DNA of 64,000 nucleotides from Planobispora longispora (GCF_016863135.1 NZ_BOOH01000019.1:434001-498000), one strand, 5' to 3'. Numbered from the stretch's first letter, positions 8,618 through 18,006 are shown. Program-made: numbers and translations. Notes: generated from the letters alone by a model not told the origin.

Positions 8618-9060
8618 ACCACCCCACCCAACTGCCTCGGCAGTAACAGCTACCAGACGTGCTACGGGCGTTATTGGTTTACAGATTTCTCATACGCATC
8701 AGAAGCGGCTGTATCAGTGGAAATCATATTGATCAAGATAGGGGAACGGAATAGTAACTCACTGTCCGCTATTGGCCGATTAAAGGCGCTATGACACCTT
8801 GACGGAACGGTCCAAACATGTACGTCCGCCCCTCGCACCCACCGAGCGGCCAGGCGTCCGCCGCACCCCGGGCGGCCTCAGCGGCCCGGAGAATGCCCAG
8901 GTGCCCCCGGAAGGACCGCGGCCTTTTCGAAGGTCCCGGCGGTCCTCATTGTCCAGACACAAGCGGGGACACAGAAGATGCCCGCTTTGTCCATTATGTG
9001 TCTTGCCGTCCCGGGAGTGCAGAGCATTCCGGAGAACGCCTCAGCGTCCCGGGGAAACGA
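8618..9060 (-). promoter_or_regulatory. 443-bp non-coding gap upstream of the rml operon
   Basis: No convincing gene on either strand. The part nearest the transferase gene (about 8660-8795) is markedly AT-rich against the local background, as expected for the promoter region of the minus-strand operon, but I could not fix a -35/-10 pair. Further away, arms AAGCGGG (8961-8967) and CCCGCTT (8981-8987) form a small stem with a 13-nt loop downstream of the chain-length gene. It could be a weak terminator, but it has no T-tract. Confidence 0.4.
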
Positions 9061-10716
9061 TCACTTGAGAAAGCCGAGCGGCTCGTCCTTGATCACGGGG
9101 AGCATCGCGGTGCCGAGCCCGTCCTCGTCCGCGCCCACCAGACCCTTCATGTCCTCGTCCGAAGCCCCGGCCACGCGCACGTCCTCCTGACGCCGCGACG
9201 ACACGGTCTCGGCCGCGGGGGCGGCGGCCGCAGCGGGGACGGCGGCGGGGGCGGCGGGGGCCTGCCAGGGGATCACCACGGCGCCGAGGACCTCGGCACC
9301 CACCTGCTCGAGCTGGCGGATGCCATCGCTGATCTCCGCGTAGCGGGTCTTCGGCACCTCGACCACCATCAGCGCGAGGTCGGCGTGCTGGGCGAGGGCC
9401 TGGGCGTCGGCGCCCGACGTCGTGGCGGGCGCCTCGATCACGATGTAGCGGCACCGGTCGCGCAGAGAGTCGATCACCCGGGCCATGCGCTCACCCTGGA
9501 TCATGTCGATGACCTGGTCGGTCTCCTTGCCACGCGGGATGACCCGGAGCGAGGGGGGCACCGCCGCCCGGGCCTCCGCCTCCGCCAGCGTCGAGGTGCC
9601 GAGCAGCACCTCCGCGAGCCCGGACGCGGCGGGCACGCCCAGCAGGTCGCCGCTCACCGACGACCCGAGATCCGCGTTGACCAGCATGACGTCGGAGCCG
9701 GTCCGGGCGAGCGCGGCGGCGATGTTGGCGGCCACGACGGCGGTCCCCCGTCCCTCGGCCGCACCCGTGACCAGCACCACCTGGTTGGCGGGTCCCCCGC
9801 CGAGGCGGGCGGTGATCCCGTGGGAGAGCTCGTGGAAACGCTGGCCGACGCGGCCGCGCGCCGACTCCAGGCCGAGCGTGACGGTCTTGGGGTTGCTGGG
9901 CAGGTCGAGCAGCGTCTCGACGCCCAGCACCCGGCGCAGGTCGGTCGCGGCACGCACCTGCTTGTCGGAGCGGTCGGCCAGGACCGCCGCCATGATCCCC
10001 AGGATCAGGCCGACGAGAAGCCCGGCGGGCAGGAACATGATCGGACGGGGGAAGGTCGGCGCCTCGGGAGACGTCGCCTTGTCGATCACCTCTCCGACCG
10101 ACACCCCGACGGCCTCGATCTGGATGTCGGCGAGCTTGGCGCTGAACGACTGCAACTGCCCGTTGAGGTACTGCCGCTGCCCGCTGTTGCTCGTCGGCAC
10201 CGCCTTGAGCTGCTCGGACAGGGATTTGATCTGTCCCTGGAGGGCGAGGATCTGCTGCTTGTAGCGCTGCTCCACCCGCGCGCGCCGGGTGTTCAGGTAC
10301 ACGGTGGCGAAGGCGTTCGCGCCCTCGCTCGCCCGGGCGGGGGTGGAGTCCTGGAAGCTGATCTCCAGCAGGCCGGAGTCCTGGGGTGCGGTGACGCTGA
10401 GCCGCTCGACGAGGTCCACCGGGTCCTCACCGCTCTTGAGCGTCTGCCGTACCTTCCCGACCACTTCCGCACTGCGCACCCGGCCCGCCTCGGTCTCGAG
10501 GTTGACCTGGTCGTCACGGGTGTTGCTGTCGGTGGCCGTGACCAGTACGGTGGCCTCCGCGGTGTACACCTCAGGCAGGTAAACCACCGCCAGGGCAGAC
10601 ATGGCCACGCCGAGCATGGCGCTCACCGCGATGATCCACCAGCGCCGTCCCAGCAGCGCCGCGTAGTCGGCGACCTCTGTGACATCCGCGCGGGGCATCG
10701 AGCTCACTTGGTCCAC
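9061..10716 (-). CDS. Wzz/CpsC-CpsD-like polysaccharide chain-length protein with degenerate P-loop
   Basis: A 551-residue protein combining a Wzz-type membrane domain and a BY-kinase-like ATPase domain. The first TM (WWIIAVSAMLGVAMSALAVV) is near residue 26 and the second (IMFLPAGLLVGLILGIMAAV) near residue 228, with a coiled-coil-like periplasmic segment (about 155-195) between. The ATPase half departs from the family: GAAEGRGTA replaces GxxxGKS/T, LVNADLG replaces the Walker A' LxDxD, and VIEAPAT replaces the Walker B Asp. There is no terminal tyrosine cluster; the tail is Ala/Pro-rich. It probably regulates chain length or export, but kinase activity is doubtful. GTG 10716 has GGGGAG 7 nt upstream. 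Confidence 0.85.
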   Translation of the reverse strand: MDQVSSMPRADVTEVADYAALLGRRWWIIAVSAMLGVAMSALAVVYLPEVYTAEATVLVTATDSNTRDDQVNLETEAGRVRSAEVVGKVRQTLKSGEDPVDLVERLSVTAPQDSGLLEISFQDSTPARASEGANAFATVYLNTRRARVEQRYKQQILALQGQIKSLSEQLKAVPTSNSGQRQYLNGQLQSFSAKLADIQIEAVGVSVGEVIDKATSPEAPTFPRPIMFLPAGLLVGLILGIMAAVLADRSDKQVRAATDLRRVLGVETLLDLPSNPKTVTLGLESARGRVGQRFHELSHGITARLGGGPANQVVLVTGAAEGRGTAVVAANIAAALARTGSDVMLVNADLGSSVSGDLLGVPAASGLAEVLLGTSTLAEAEARAAVPPSLRVIPRGKETDQVIDMIQGERMARVIDSLRDRCRYIVIEAPATTSGADAQALAQHADLALMVVEVPKTRYAEISDGIRQLEQVGAEVLGAVVIPWQAPAAPAAVPAAAAAPAAETVSSRRQEDVRVAGASDEDMKGLVGADEDGLGTAMLPVIKDEPLGFLK

Positions 10717-10926
10717 CCCTTAACTCCCCTGACGCAACGTGGGCACAGAATACCCGCAGCAATTCCGATTCCTGCCCAACTATGACTTTAAATGTCGTAT
10801 GACCAGAATCTTGGTCCCCAGGGCGGGCGGCCGGAGGACGTTCCAGCCTCCCCTACCCCCTGCGGGACCCGTCGGGGTCACCCACCGGGGCCTCCGCCGG
10901 CCCCATGAAGCGACAGGTGAGACTAC
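10717..10926. promoter_or_regulatory. Divergent promoter region between chain-length gene and acetyltransferase operon
   Basis: A 210-bp gap between oppositely transcribed genes. The middle (about 10748-10815) is AT-rich and the plus-strand side carries GGTGAG just before GTG 10927. Both promoters must lie here, but no clean hexamer pair or operator could be assigned. Confidence 0.45.
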
Positions 10927-12033
10927 GTGCGTGTGACCATCACGCGACCGGACGGGCTCGGCGCGGCCGAGCTCGCCCTGTGGCGCTCGTGGCAGGCCCC
11001 GGGGAGCGGGCTGGACAGCCCGTTCCTGGCGCCGGACTTCGCCCTGGCGATCGACCGCGCCAGGAAGGACGTCCGCGTCGAGATCGCCGTGTTCGAGGAC
11101 GGCTCCGGCCTCGCCGGTTTCCTCCCCTACGAGCGGCACGGCCGCGCGGTGGGCAGGGCCGTCGGCATGGGGGTCTCCGACTGCCAGGGCGTGGTCCACC
11201 GGCCCGGCGCCCGGACCCCCCTGCCGGCCGCCCTGGCGGCCGCCTCGCTCTCGGTCTGGGAGTTCGACCACCTCCTCGCCGCCCAGCTGCCCCGCCACGC
11301 GCCCGACGCCGCGCGCGTGGGCTCCCCCGTCATGGACCTGAGCGAGGGATACGACCCCTACCGCGACGCCCGCCGGGCCCTGACCCGGTCGGCGATCGGC
11401 GGGGTCGAGCGCAAGGACCGGAAGCTGGGCAGGGAGCACGGCGAGCTCCGGCTGGAGTACGGCTGCCGCGACCCGGAGATGCTCCGGCTCATGATGCGCT
11501 GGAAGTCCGCGCACTACCGGCGCACCGGGGCCGCCGACCGGTTCGGCTGGCCCTGGGTGCGGCAGCTGGTCGAGGAGAGCTTCGCGACCGCCACCGAGGA
11601 GTACGGCGGCCTGCTCAGCACGCTCCACGCCGGCGACACCCCGGTGGCGGTGGAGTTCGGCCTGCGCTCTGGAACGGTCTACGAGCGCTGGTTCGGCGCC
11701 TACGACGCGGACGCGTTCGGGGCCTACTCCCCGGGCCTGGTCATGATGCTGCGGTTCGCCCGGGCCGCGGCCGACCACGGGATCCGCACCATCGACCTGG
11801 GCAAGGGCAGCGAGCCGTACAAGGAGTTCTTCGCCGGCTCCCACATCCCGCTCGCGGAGGGGTGGATCTCCCGGCCCTCGGCGCGGGCGACGCTGTACCG
11901 CGCCCGGCACGTGCCGCCCCGGATCATCAGGGACTACATCAAGAGCCACCCGGACCTGCGCCGGCGGGCCAGGGAAACCCGCGACGCCGTCAACCGCGTC
12001 CGCCGATACGGCTTCGGAGCACACCGATCATGA
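10927..12033 (+). CDS. GNAT-fold acyltransferase of the CelD/BcsL (FemAB-like) type
   Basis: A 368-residue predicted acyltransferase. The C-terminal half resembles the GNAT domain of CelD-like proteins found in polysaccharide loci: MMRWKSAHYRRTG, a central GGLLSTLHAGDTPVAVEFGLRS beta-strand region, and TIDLGKGSEPYKEFFAGS near residue 297, the segment that in this family closes the acyl-CoA site. GTG 10927 follows GGTGAG. Its stop overlaps the ATG of the polysaccharide deacetylase by 4 bp, so acylation and deacylation functions are coupled. Likely it acetylates or otherwise acylates a sugar of the exported polymer; the acceptor is unknown. Confidence 0.72.
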   Translation: MRVTITRPDGLGAAELALWRSWQAPGSGLDSPFLAPDFALAIDRARKDVRVEIAVFEDGSGLAGFLPYERHGRAVGRAVGMGVSDCQGVVHRPGARTPLPAALAAASLSVWEFDHLLAAQLPRHAPDAARVGSPVMDLSEGYDPYRDARRALTRSAIGGVERKDRKLGREHGELRLEYGCRDPEMLRLMMRWKSAHYRRTGAADRFGWPWVRQLVEESFATATEEYGGLLSTLHAGDTPVAVEFGLRSGTVYERWFGAYDADAFGAYSPGLVMMLRFARAAADHGIRTIDLGKGSEPYKEFFAGSHIPLAEGWISRPSARATLYRARHVPPRIIRDYIKSHPDLRRRARETRDAVNRVRRYGFGAHRS

Positions 12034-12950
12034 CATCCCGACTGACGATCTTCGGCTGGCACAACGTCGAGTCCACCTGGTGCTTCCCCGTCTCCGGCTC
12101 CGGCGTCGCCGGGCTGGAGGGGCAGCTGCGGCGGCTGCGGCGGATGGCCAACGTCGTCCCGCTGGAGTGGGCGCTCGACGCCCTGCGAGCCGGGGAACCG
12201 CTGCCCCCGCGGGCCGTCGCGCTCTGCTGGGACGACGGTTACCGCGACAACCTGGAGCTGGCCGTGCCCGTGCTGGAGAAGCTGGAGCTGCCCGGCACCT
12301 TCTTCCTCGTGCCGGGCCTGCTGTCCGGGGACGACCGCGCCTGGTGGGAGATCGCCGGGTGGGCCTTCGCCCGCAGCGGCCGGGAGACGGTCGAGTGGCG
12401 CGGCGAGACCTACCCGACGCGGGGAGCGGCGGGCAGGGCGGCCTACGGCAGGGCCTCCGACCGCCTGCGGGTGATGACGGCGGCCGAGCGGGCCGCGGCG
12501 CTGGAGGAGCTGGTGGACCGGCTCGCGCCGGAGGGGGCGCCCGAGGACGGGCGGCTCTTCCTCGACTGGGAGGGCGCGCGGGAGATGGTCCGGCGCGGTT
12601 TCTCGGTCGGCTCCCACACCATGCGGCACGTGACGCTCGCCCAGGAGACGCCCGAGGACCAGACCGAGGACCTGCGCCGCTCGCGCGAGATCCTCCAGCG
12701 GGAGCTGGACGTGCCGATCCGGACGGTGGCCTATCCGTTCGGCCAGGCCGACGCGGTGAGCCGGGACACCGAGGACGCCGCCGTGAAGGCGGGGTACGCC
12801 CACGGCCTGACCACCGAGTTCGGCTGGAACGGCGGGACCACGCCCGGCACCCACGGCCGCCGGATCATGCTGGACCCGGACCGGGGCTTCGTCGCGACCG
12901 GCCTGTCCCGGGTCACCGGCCGGCTCAGGCGTCTGCGGACGGCGGGCTGA
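12030..12950 (+). CDS. Polysaccharide deacetylase (NodB homology, CE4-like)
   Basis: A 306-residue NodB-fold deacetylase. Motif 1 appears as CWDDGY near residue 68 (family TFDDG), motif 2 as SVGSHTMRH near residue 194, with the two His that bind metal, and motif 3 as VAYPFGQ near residue 237. There is no obvious signal peptide, so it may act inside the cell on lipid-linked or nucleotide-linked substrate, or leave by an unusual route. It begins in the ATGA overlap with the acyltransferase gene. The replacement of Phe by Trp in motif 1 is unusual but keeps the catalytic Asp pair. Confidence 0.85.
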   Translation: MTSRLTIFGWHNVESTWCFPVSGSGVAGLEGQLRRLRRMANVVPLEWALDALRAGEPLPPRAVALCWDDGYRDNLELAVPVLEKLELPGTFFLVPGLLSGDDRAWWEIAGWAFARSGRETVEWRGETYPTRGAAGRAAYGRASDRLRVMTAAERAAALEELVDRLAPEGAPEDGRLFLDWEGAREMVRRGFSVGSHTMRHVTLAQETPEDQTEDLRRSREILQRELDVPIRTVAYPFGQADAVSRDTEDAAVKAGYAHGLTTEFGWNGGTTPGTHGRRIMLDPDRGFVATGLSRVTGRLRRLRTAG

Positions 12951-12959
12951 CCGCCGCCT

Positions 12960-14099
12960 TCACAGCGGCCGGCCCTCTCCGGCCGCTGCGGGCGGCGGGC
13001 TGACCGCCTTCACGCCGGCCGGTCCCCGCCGGCCGCGCACCACGGCGAGCGCCAGCACCCCGGCCGCCGCCACCCCGGCGAGCCCCGCGACGGCGAACAT
13101 CAGCCCGTCGCCGCCCGCGGGCGGCGCGGCGAGCTGGGCCGGGTCCTGGCCGGGGAGCTCCGGCTCCGCGCCGCCGGTGGCGGCATCGGCCGGGAGAGGG
13201 ACCCGCCACATCGGCTGGTTGAGCCCTTCGGAGTTCACCAGCAGGGATCGTCCGTCGGGGGTGAAGGCGACGCCCTCCCCCTGCCGCTGCACGGGCAGGT
13301 CGATCTCGATGGGCTTGGCCCGCATCGACTTCGCGACGTCCTCGTCCTCGATCCACCACAGGTACGCGGTGGTGGCGTTGCGGATCACCACCCGGTCGCC
13401 GTCCGGAGAGAAGGCCGCCCCGGACACACCGACGATCTTCAGGTCGGCCAGCGCCTGACGCAGGACGTTGCTCCCGCTCGCCTTGAGCGCGCCGGGAACG
13501 CTCCACAGACCGGACTTCCGGCCCGCCTTCTCGGCCTTCTCCACCAGGAACACCTTGCCGGTGACGGGGTGCACGAGCAGGGCCTCGCTGTTGTGCGGCG
13601 CCCCGTCGGCGTAGACGAGCGTGAAGACCTCGACCTGGTTCCCGGCGAGCGCGACGCGGCCGCTGGCCGAGGCCGCGGGCTCGGTGACGCGGAGCAGGCG
13701 GTAGGAGGTCCGCTCCGGCAGGCTGCCGGCCGTCCGGGCGACGAAGGCGTCCCCGGTGTCGGCGATGTACAGCTGACCGGTCCCGTCCGCGGCGCGGGCC
13801 ACGGCGACGTCCTCCCAGTCCTCGTTCAGCTCGGGCTGGGGCAGTGCCAAAATGACCTTGGTCTTTCCCTTGCCGTCGACCGCGTACACCTCGGCGGGCC
13901 TGCCGGCGTCGGGAACGGTGTAGTAACGCTTCCCGTCGGCGCTCACCGCGAGCCCGCTGGACTCGTTGATGTGCTCGCCGACGACCTGGAAGAGCGGCTC
14001 GGGCGGCTGCGGGATCCGGGCGAGGGCGTGAGCCGTCGAGGGCAGGAGGCCCGCGCACACCAGCGTCAGGAAGGGGAGGAGAGCCGTACGCCTGGCCAC
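12960..14099 (-). CDS. Secreted, membrane-anchored beta-propeller-like protein of unknown function
   Basis: Not assigned to a named function. From GTG 14099 the product is about 379 residues: signal peptide (VARRTALLPFLTLVCAGLLPSTAHA), an extracellular region with repeated blade-like patterns (SSGLAVSADGKRYYTV, GAAFSPDGDRVVIRN, GVAFTPDGRSLLVNS), a Pro/Ala-rich linker, and one C-terminal membrane helix followed by RGRR. That makes a type I topology with the propeller outside. GTG 14099 has AGGTGG 7 nt upstream, better than GTG 14117. It is convergent with the deacetylase gene. It may bind or sense the glycan at the surface, but that is inference from location only. Confidence 0.6.
   Translation of the reverse strand: MARRTALLPFLTLVCAGLLPSTAHALARIPQPPEPLFQVVGEHINESSGLAVSADGKRYYTVPDAGRPAEVYAVDGKGKTKVILALPQPELNEDWEDVAVARAADGTGQLYIADTGDAFVARTAGSLPERTSYRLLRVTEPAASASGRVALAGNQVEVFTLVYADGAPHNSEALLVHPVTGKVFLVEKAEKAGRKSGLWSVPGALKASGSNVLRQALADLKIVGVSGAAFSPDGDRVVIRNATTAYLWWIEDEDVAKSMRAKPIEIDLPVQRQGEGVAFTPDGRSLLVNSEGLNQPMWRVPLPADAATGGAEPELPGQDPAQLAAPPAGGDGLMFAVAGLAGVAAAGVLALAVVRGRRGPAGVKAVSPPPAAAGEGRPL
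12963..12988. terminator. Hairpin between convergent genes
   Basis: Arms of 10 bp, CAGCGGCCGG (12963-12972) and CCGGCCGCTG (12979-12988), with a 6-nt loop. It lies 13 bp after the deacetylase stop and overlaps the 3' end of the opposing gene, so it could stop transcripts from both sides. There is no T-tract on either side, which is common in high-GC actinobacteria. Confidence 0.5.
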
Positions 14100-14192
14100 T
14101 GACGCACCACCTATCACTTAGATCACAAAGGTAAAAAACGGTCGCTTGCCGCAGAACAGGCATACACCATTCCGGAACGACCCTAGCCTAGG

Positions 14193-15146
14193 GTGCAATG
14201 CTGCACAGAAGGGACAAAAGCCCTGAATACCCCCTCGCCTTCCGCGCCCTCCGTAACGGTGGTCGTGGCTACGCGCGACCGGCTGGAGCTTCTGCGCCGG
14301 GCGGTGACGGCGATTCTCAGCCAGGAATACGCCGGTGAGATCGACGTGATCGTCGTCTTCGACCAGTCGGACCCGGTCGCGCTCGACGTCGATTGTCCCC
14401 CGGGCCGGAGCCTGCGCGTCACGACCAACGGCCGCACCCCCGGACTCGCGGGATCCCGGAACACCGGGATCACCGCCGCCCGGACCGACTACGTCGCCTT
14501 CTGCGACGACGACGACGAGTGGCTGCCCGGCAAGCTCCGCGCGCAGGTGGAGCTCCTGGCCGCCGAGGGGGGCGTCGCCGCCGGGACCGGGATCGAGATC
14601 CGCAGCCGCGGAACGTCCAACCCCCGCCCGGGGCCCGAGCGTCCGGTCACCTTCCGCGACCTGCTCCGGGACCGCGTCTTCACGCTGAACGGCTCAAACC
14701 TGATCATCGACCGCACGGTGCTGACCGAGACCGTCGGCCTCGTCGACGAGAACCTGCCCGGCAGCTACGCCGAGGACTACGACCTGCTGCTGCGCATCGC
14801 GAAGCTGGGACCGATCCACTGCGTACGGCAGCCGCTGGTGGCCATCAACTGGCAGGGCTCCTTCTTCGCCCGCCGGTTCCCGATGATCGCCGACGCGCTC
14901 GCCCACCTGCTGGCCAAGCACCCCGAGTTCGCCACCGACCCCGTCGGCATCGCCAGGATCGAGGGGCAGATCGCCTTCTACCGCGCGGCGGCCGGCCAGT
15001 ACGGCGAGGCGTGGCACTGGGCCCGGCGGTCGCTCCGGCACAACTGGCGCGAGCGCCGCACCTACCTGGCCCTGCTCGTGGCGAGCCGGCTGACCAGCGG
15101 ACAGCGCGTCCTGGCCCTGCTCAACGCGCGCGGCCGGGGGATCTGA
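14193..15146 (+). CDS. Family 2 glycosyltransferase
   Basis: GT-A-fold inverting glycosyltransferase of the GT2 type that would add one sugar to the lipid-linked repeat unit. Visible are the beta-strand start SVTVVVATRDRLELLRRAV, the TPGLAGSRNTGI loop, and the metal-binding FCDDDDEWLPGKL (DxD-type) near residue 105. The general-base region SYAEDYDLLLRI follows near residue 194. The start is uncertain: GTG 14193 is the only normal start in frame before the conserved strand, while a CTG at 14223 lies after AAGGGA. It is the first gene of the plus-strand GT2-polymerase-flippase-sulfotransferase operon. Confidence 0.85.
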   Translation: MQCCTEGTKALNTPSPSAPSVTVVVATRDRLELLRRAVTAILSQEYAGEIDVIVVFDQSDPVALDVDCPPGRSLRVTTNGRTPGLAGSRNTGITAARTDYVAFCDDDDEWLPGKLRAQVELLAAEGGVAAGTGIEIRSRGTSNPRPGPERPVTFRDLLRDRVFTLNGSNLIIDRTVLTETVGLVDENLPGSYAEDYDLLLRIAKLGPIHCVRQPLVAINWQGSFFARRFPMIADALAHLLAKHPEFATDPVGIARIEGQIAFYRAAAGQYGEAWHWARRSLRHNWRERRTYLALLVASRLTSGQRVLALLNARGRGI

Positions 15147-15152
15147 CCAACC

Positions 15153-16454
15153 GTGGCGAGCATGGTCCAGCATCGTTCCCGGCACCGTTCCCGGATCGCG
15201 GACACCACGGCACGCGAGCTGCCGATCTGGCCGCTCCGCGCCATGTTCCTGTTCTACCCCCTGTGGTGGGTTCTCGGCCTCGCCCCGTTCGCCGGCCTGA
15301 TCTTCGGGCTCCCCATGGTGGCGAACCTGGTCCGGCGGGGGCGCGTGGCCGTGCCCAGGGGCTTCGGAATCTGGCTGCTCTTCCTGCTGGCCATGATCGT
15401 GGCGGGCACCCAGCTCGACAGCGTGCCCCGGGTGGTCGGCCTGGTGTTCAGGCTGGCCTCGTACGCCAGCGCCACGGTGATCTTCGTCTACGTCTACAAC
15501 TGCTCGTCCCGGAGGCTGCCCGTCGGCACCGCGGTCGGGTTCCTCGTCGCCTTCTGGATCTGGGTCGTCATCGGCGGATACCTGGGCGTGCTGTTCCCCG
15601 AGGGCTCGATCACCACGCCCATGGAGAAGGTGATGCCGGCCTCGATCGCCTCCAACGAACTGGTGGGCGAGCTCATCCACCCCAAGTTCGCCGAGGTGCA
15701 GCACCCCTGGGGGGCCGCGGAGCCGTTCGTGCGCCCCAGCGCCCCCTTCCCCTACACCAACGCCTGGGGCAGCCACTACGCGCTCCTGCTCCCACTCGTC
15801 CTGCTGTTCATGCGGATCCAGGGAACGATCCGCCAGGGCGTGCTGCTGGGCCTGCTCGCGACGGCCTCCCTGGTCCCGGCCTTCGCCACCCTCAACCGCG
15901 GCATGCTGCTGGCGGTGGCCTTCGCCCTCGCCTACGCCGCGCTGCGCTACGCGGCCAAGGGCCACCTGGCGGGCCTGGTCGCCATGGTCGCGGCCGGGGT
16001 GGTCGGCGTGACGGTGGCCTACCTGACCGGCGTCGCCGACGGCATCACCTCGCGGACCTCGGTGAGCGGCTCCAACGACGACCGGGTGGGCATCTACCTG
16101 GAGGCGTTCCAGCGCACCCTGGAGTCGCCGATCCTGGGCTACGGCGCCCCGCGCCCCTCCGCCACCATCGGCGTCTCGGTCGGCACCCAGGGCCAGTTCT
16201 GGAACATCATGTTCTCGTTCGGCTTCCCCGCGCTGCTGCTGTTCACGCTGTTCCTGGCCGGCCTCGCCTGGCGGACCAGGAAGCTCCCGCTGGAGCTGGT
16301 CTGGCTGCACGTCGTGCCCGTCATGGCGGTCTTCATGATGTTCTACTACGGCCTCGACAGCACCCAGCTCGTCGTCATCTTCATGGCCGCCGCGCTCGGC
16401 CTGCGCCAGCTGCGGGATCTCCGGAACCCGGCCCCGCCGGAGGTGAAGGCATGA
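15153..16454 (+). CDS. O-antigen ligase / Wzy-like polysaccharide polymerase
   Basis: A 433-residue polytopic membrane protein with about ten hydrophobic segments and a large central extracytoplasmic loop (about residues 148-205, PEGSITTPMEKVMPAS to WGSHYALL), the layout of Wzy/WaaL-type O-antigen ligase superfamily members. It would polymerise or ligate lipid-linked repeat units outside the membrane. It starts 6 bp after the GT2 gene and overlaps the flippase gene by 4 bp, so these are co-translated. GTG 15153 and ATG 15162 are both possible starts. Confidence 0.82.
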   Translation: MASMVQHRSRHRSRIADTTARELPIWPLRAMFLFYPLWWVLGLAPFAGLIFGLPMVANLVRRGRVAVPRGFGIWLLFLLAMIVAGTQLDSVPRVVGLVFRLASYASATVIFVYVYNCSSRRLPVGTAVGFLVAFWIWVVIGGYLGVLFPEGSITTPMEKVMPASIASNELVGELIHPKFAEVQHPWGAAEPFVRPSAPFPYTNAWGSHYALLLPLVLLFMRIQGTIRQGVLLGLLATASLVPAFATLNRGMLLAVAFALAYAALRYAAKGHLAGLVAMVAAGVVGVTVAYLTGVADGITSRTSVSGSNDDRVGIYLEAFQRTLESPILGYGAPRPSATIGVSVGTQGQFWNIMFSFGFPALLLFTLFLAGLAWRTRKLPLELVWLHVVPVMAVFMMFYYGLDSTQLVVIFMAAALGLRQLRDLRNPAPPEVKA

Positions 16455-17989
16455 GCGGTCAGGGAACGAACGGCGACGGCGTGGGCGCCCAGGACACCGA
16501 CGACCGCAAGGAGCTGCGGAGCTTCGCCAAGGGCGGCGTGGTCACCCTGCTGGGCTCCGTCGGCTCGGCGGCGGCCGGCTTCCTGATGACCGTCGTCGTC
16601 GCCCGGCTCCTCGGCCCCGCCGAGGCGGGCGTCTTCTTCATCGTGATGGCCCTGTTCATGATCCTCAGCGAGGTCACGGAACTGGGCGCGGACACCGGAC
16701 TCGTACGGTCGGCCGCCCGGCTGCGGGCGCTGGGACGCATGTCGGACCTGCGCCGGGTGACCGTCGCGGCGCTGGTCCCCGTGCTGGCCGTGAGCACGGT
16801 CACGGCGGTGGCCCTGTACGCCTGCGCGCCGTGGGTCGCCTCCTTCTTCGCCGACGCCGCCCACCTCGACGAGGCCACCCTCTTCCTCCGGGTCGCCGCC
16901 CCCTTCCTGGCCGTGTCCGCCGCCCGCATGGTCGCCCTGTCCGGCATGCGGGGGCTCGGCGACCTCACCGCGTACACGCTCGTCAACGTGGCCATGCCGG
17001 TCGCCCGCCCGCTGCTCGCCGTGGCGGCGGTGGGGCTCGGCCTCGGCTCCGGGGGCGTGATGCTCGCGTGGTCGCTCCCGGTCGGGCTGACCTTCGCCGC
17101 GGCGGCCGTACTGCTGTGGCGGATGGTACGGCGGGCCGGCAGCGGCGGCGAGCGGGACCCCGGCGCGGTCCGGGAGTTCTGGCTGTTCTCCGGCGCGCGG
17201 GGCGTCGCCGCGATGATCGAGATCCTGATCGTCTGGCTCGACGTGCTCATCGTCGGCGCGCTGGTCTCCAACCACGACGCCGGGATCTACGCCACCGCCA
17301 GCCGGTTCATCACGACCGGGACGCTCGTGCTGGCCGCCACCCGGATCGCGGTCGCGCCGCAGATCGCGGCCCTGCTGGCCAAGGGCGAGAACCGCACCGC
17401 CGAACAACTGAACACCATGGCGACCGGCTGGGTGATGATCGCCTCCTGGCCGCTGTACCTCGCGCTGGCCTGCTTCGGCCCGTTCGTGCTCACCCTCTTC
17501 GGGGAAGGGTTCGCCGAGGGGGCGACGGCCCTGGCGATCCTCGCCACGTCGATGCTCGTGGTGATGGCGGCGGGCAACGTGCAGACCGTGCTGCTCATGG
17601 GCGGCAAGAGCTCGTGGGCCCTGGGCAACAAGGTCGCCGCGCTCACCGTCAACGTGGTGCTCAACCTGCTCCTGGTGCCGCGCCTGGGCATCGTCGGGGC
17701 CGCGCTCGCCTGGGCCGCCGCCGAGCTGGTCGACACCGTGGCCGCCGCGCTCCAGGTCCGTTACGGGCTCGGCCTCCGGCTGGGCCTGCGCGCCCTGGTC
17801 CTCCCCGCGTTCTGGGCCCTGTTCTGGTTCGGCGGCGGCGGCGTGGTGGCACGCCTGGTCGCCGAGCCCACCGCCCTGTCCTTCGCCGCGTATCTGGCCG
17901 TCGCCTGCGCCGGATACGGCCTCGCCCTGTGGCGGGGACGCGCGGCCCTGCACATGGATCTGCTCGTCGAGACCGTTCGACGGCGCTGA
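16451..17989 (+). CDS. Wzx-like polysaccharide flippase (MOP superfamily)
   Basis: A 512-residue protein with about 12-14 hydrophobic segments, expected to flip lipid-linked repeat units across the membrane. The N-terminal segment GVVTLLGSVGSAAAGFLMTVVVARLLGPAEAGVFFI is typical of the polysaccharide biosynthesis exporter family (ARLLGPAEAGVF). A charged, membrane-free 30-residue N-terminus precedes it. ATG 16451 overlaps the polymerase gene stop (ATGA). With polymerase, chain-length protein and initiating transferase, this gives a full Wzx/Wzy-type pathway in one locus. Confidence 0.88.
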   Translation: MSGQGTNGDGVGAQDTDDRKELRSFAKGGVVTLLGSVGSAAAGFLMTVVVARLLGPAEAGVFFIVMALFMILSEVTELGADTGLVRSAARLRALGRMSDLRRVTVAALVPVLAVSTVTAVALYACAPWVASFFADAAHLDEATLFLRVAAPFLAVSAARMVALSGMRGLGDLTAYTLVNVAMPVARPLLAVAAVGLGLGSGGVMLAWSLPVGLTFAAAAVLLWRMVRRAGSGGERDPGAVREFWLFSGARGVAAMIEILIVWLDVLIVGALVSNHDAGIYATASRFITTGTLVLAATRIAVAPQIAALLAKGENRTAEQLNTMATGWVMIASWPLYLALACFGPFVLTLFGEGFAEGATALAILATSMLVVMAAGNVQTVLLMGGKSSWALGNKVAALTVNVVLNLLLVPRLGIVGAALAWAAAELVDTVAAALQVRYGLGLRLGLRALVLPAFWALFWFGGGGVVARLVAEPTALSFAAYLAVACAGYGLALWRGRAALHMDLLVETVRRR

Positions 17990-18006
17990 AAGAAGAGAGA
18001 ACCGCA

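Noticed and set aside
8799-9068. Small plus-strand frames in the 8618-9060 gap
   Set aside because: Arg/Pro-rich, no ribosome site, no family resemblance, and they run into antisense of the chain-length gene. Better explained as promoter and terminator sequence.
14393-16450. In-frame extension upstream of the flippase (product would be 1198 residues)
   Set aside because: The extension is an Arg/Pro-rich alternate frame of the GT2 and polymerase genes. The flippase start at 16451 is set by its ATGA overlap and conserved N-terminus.
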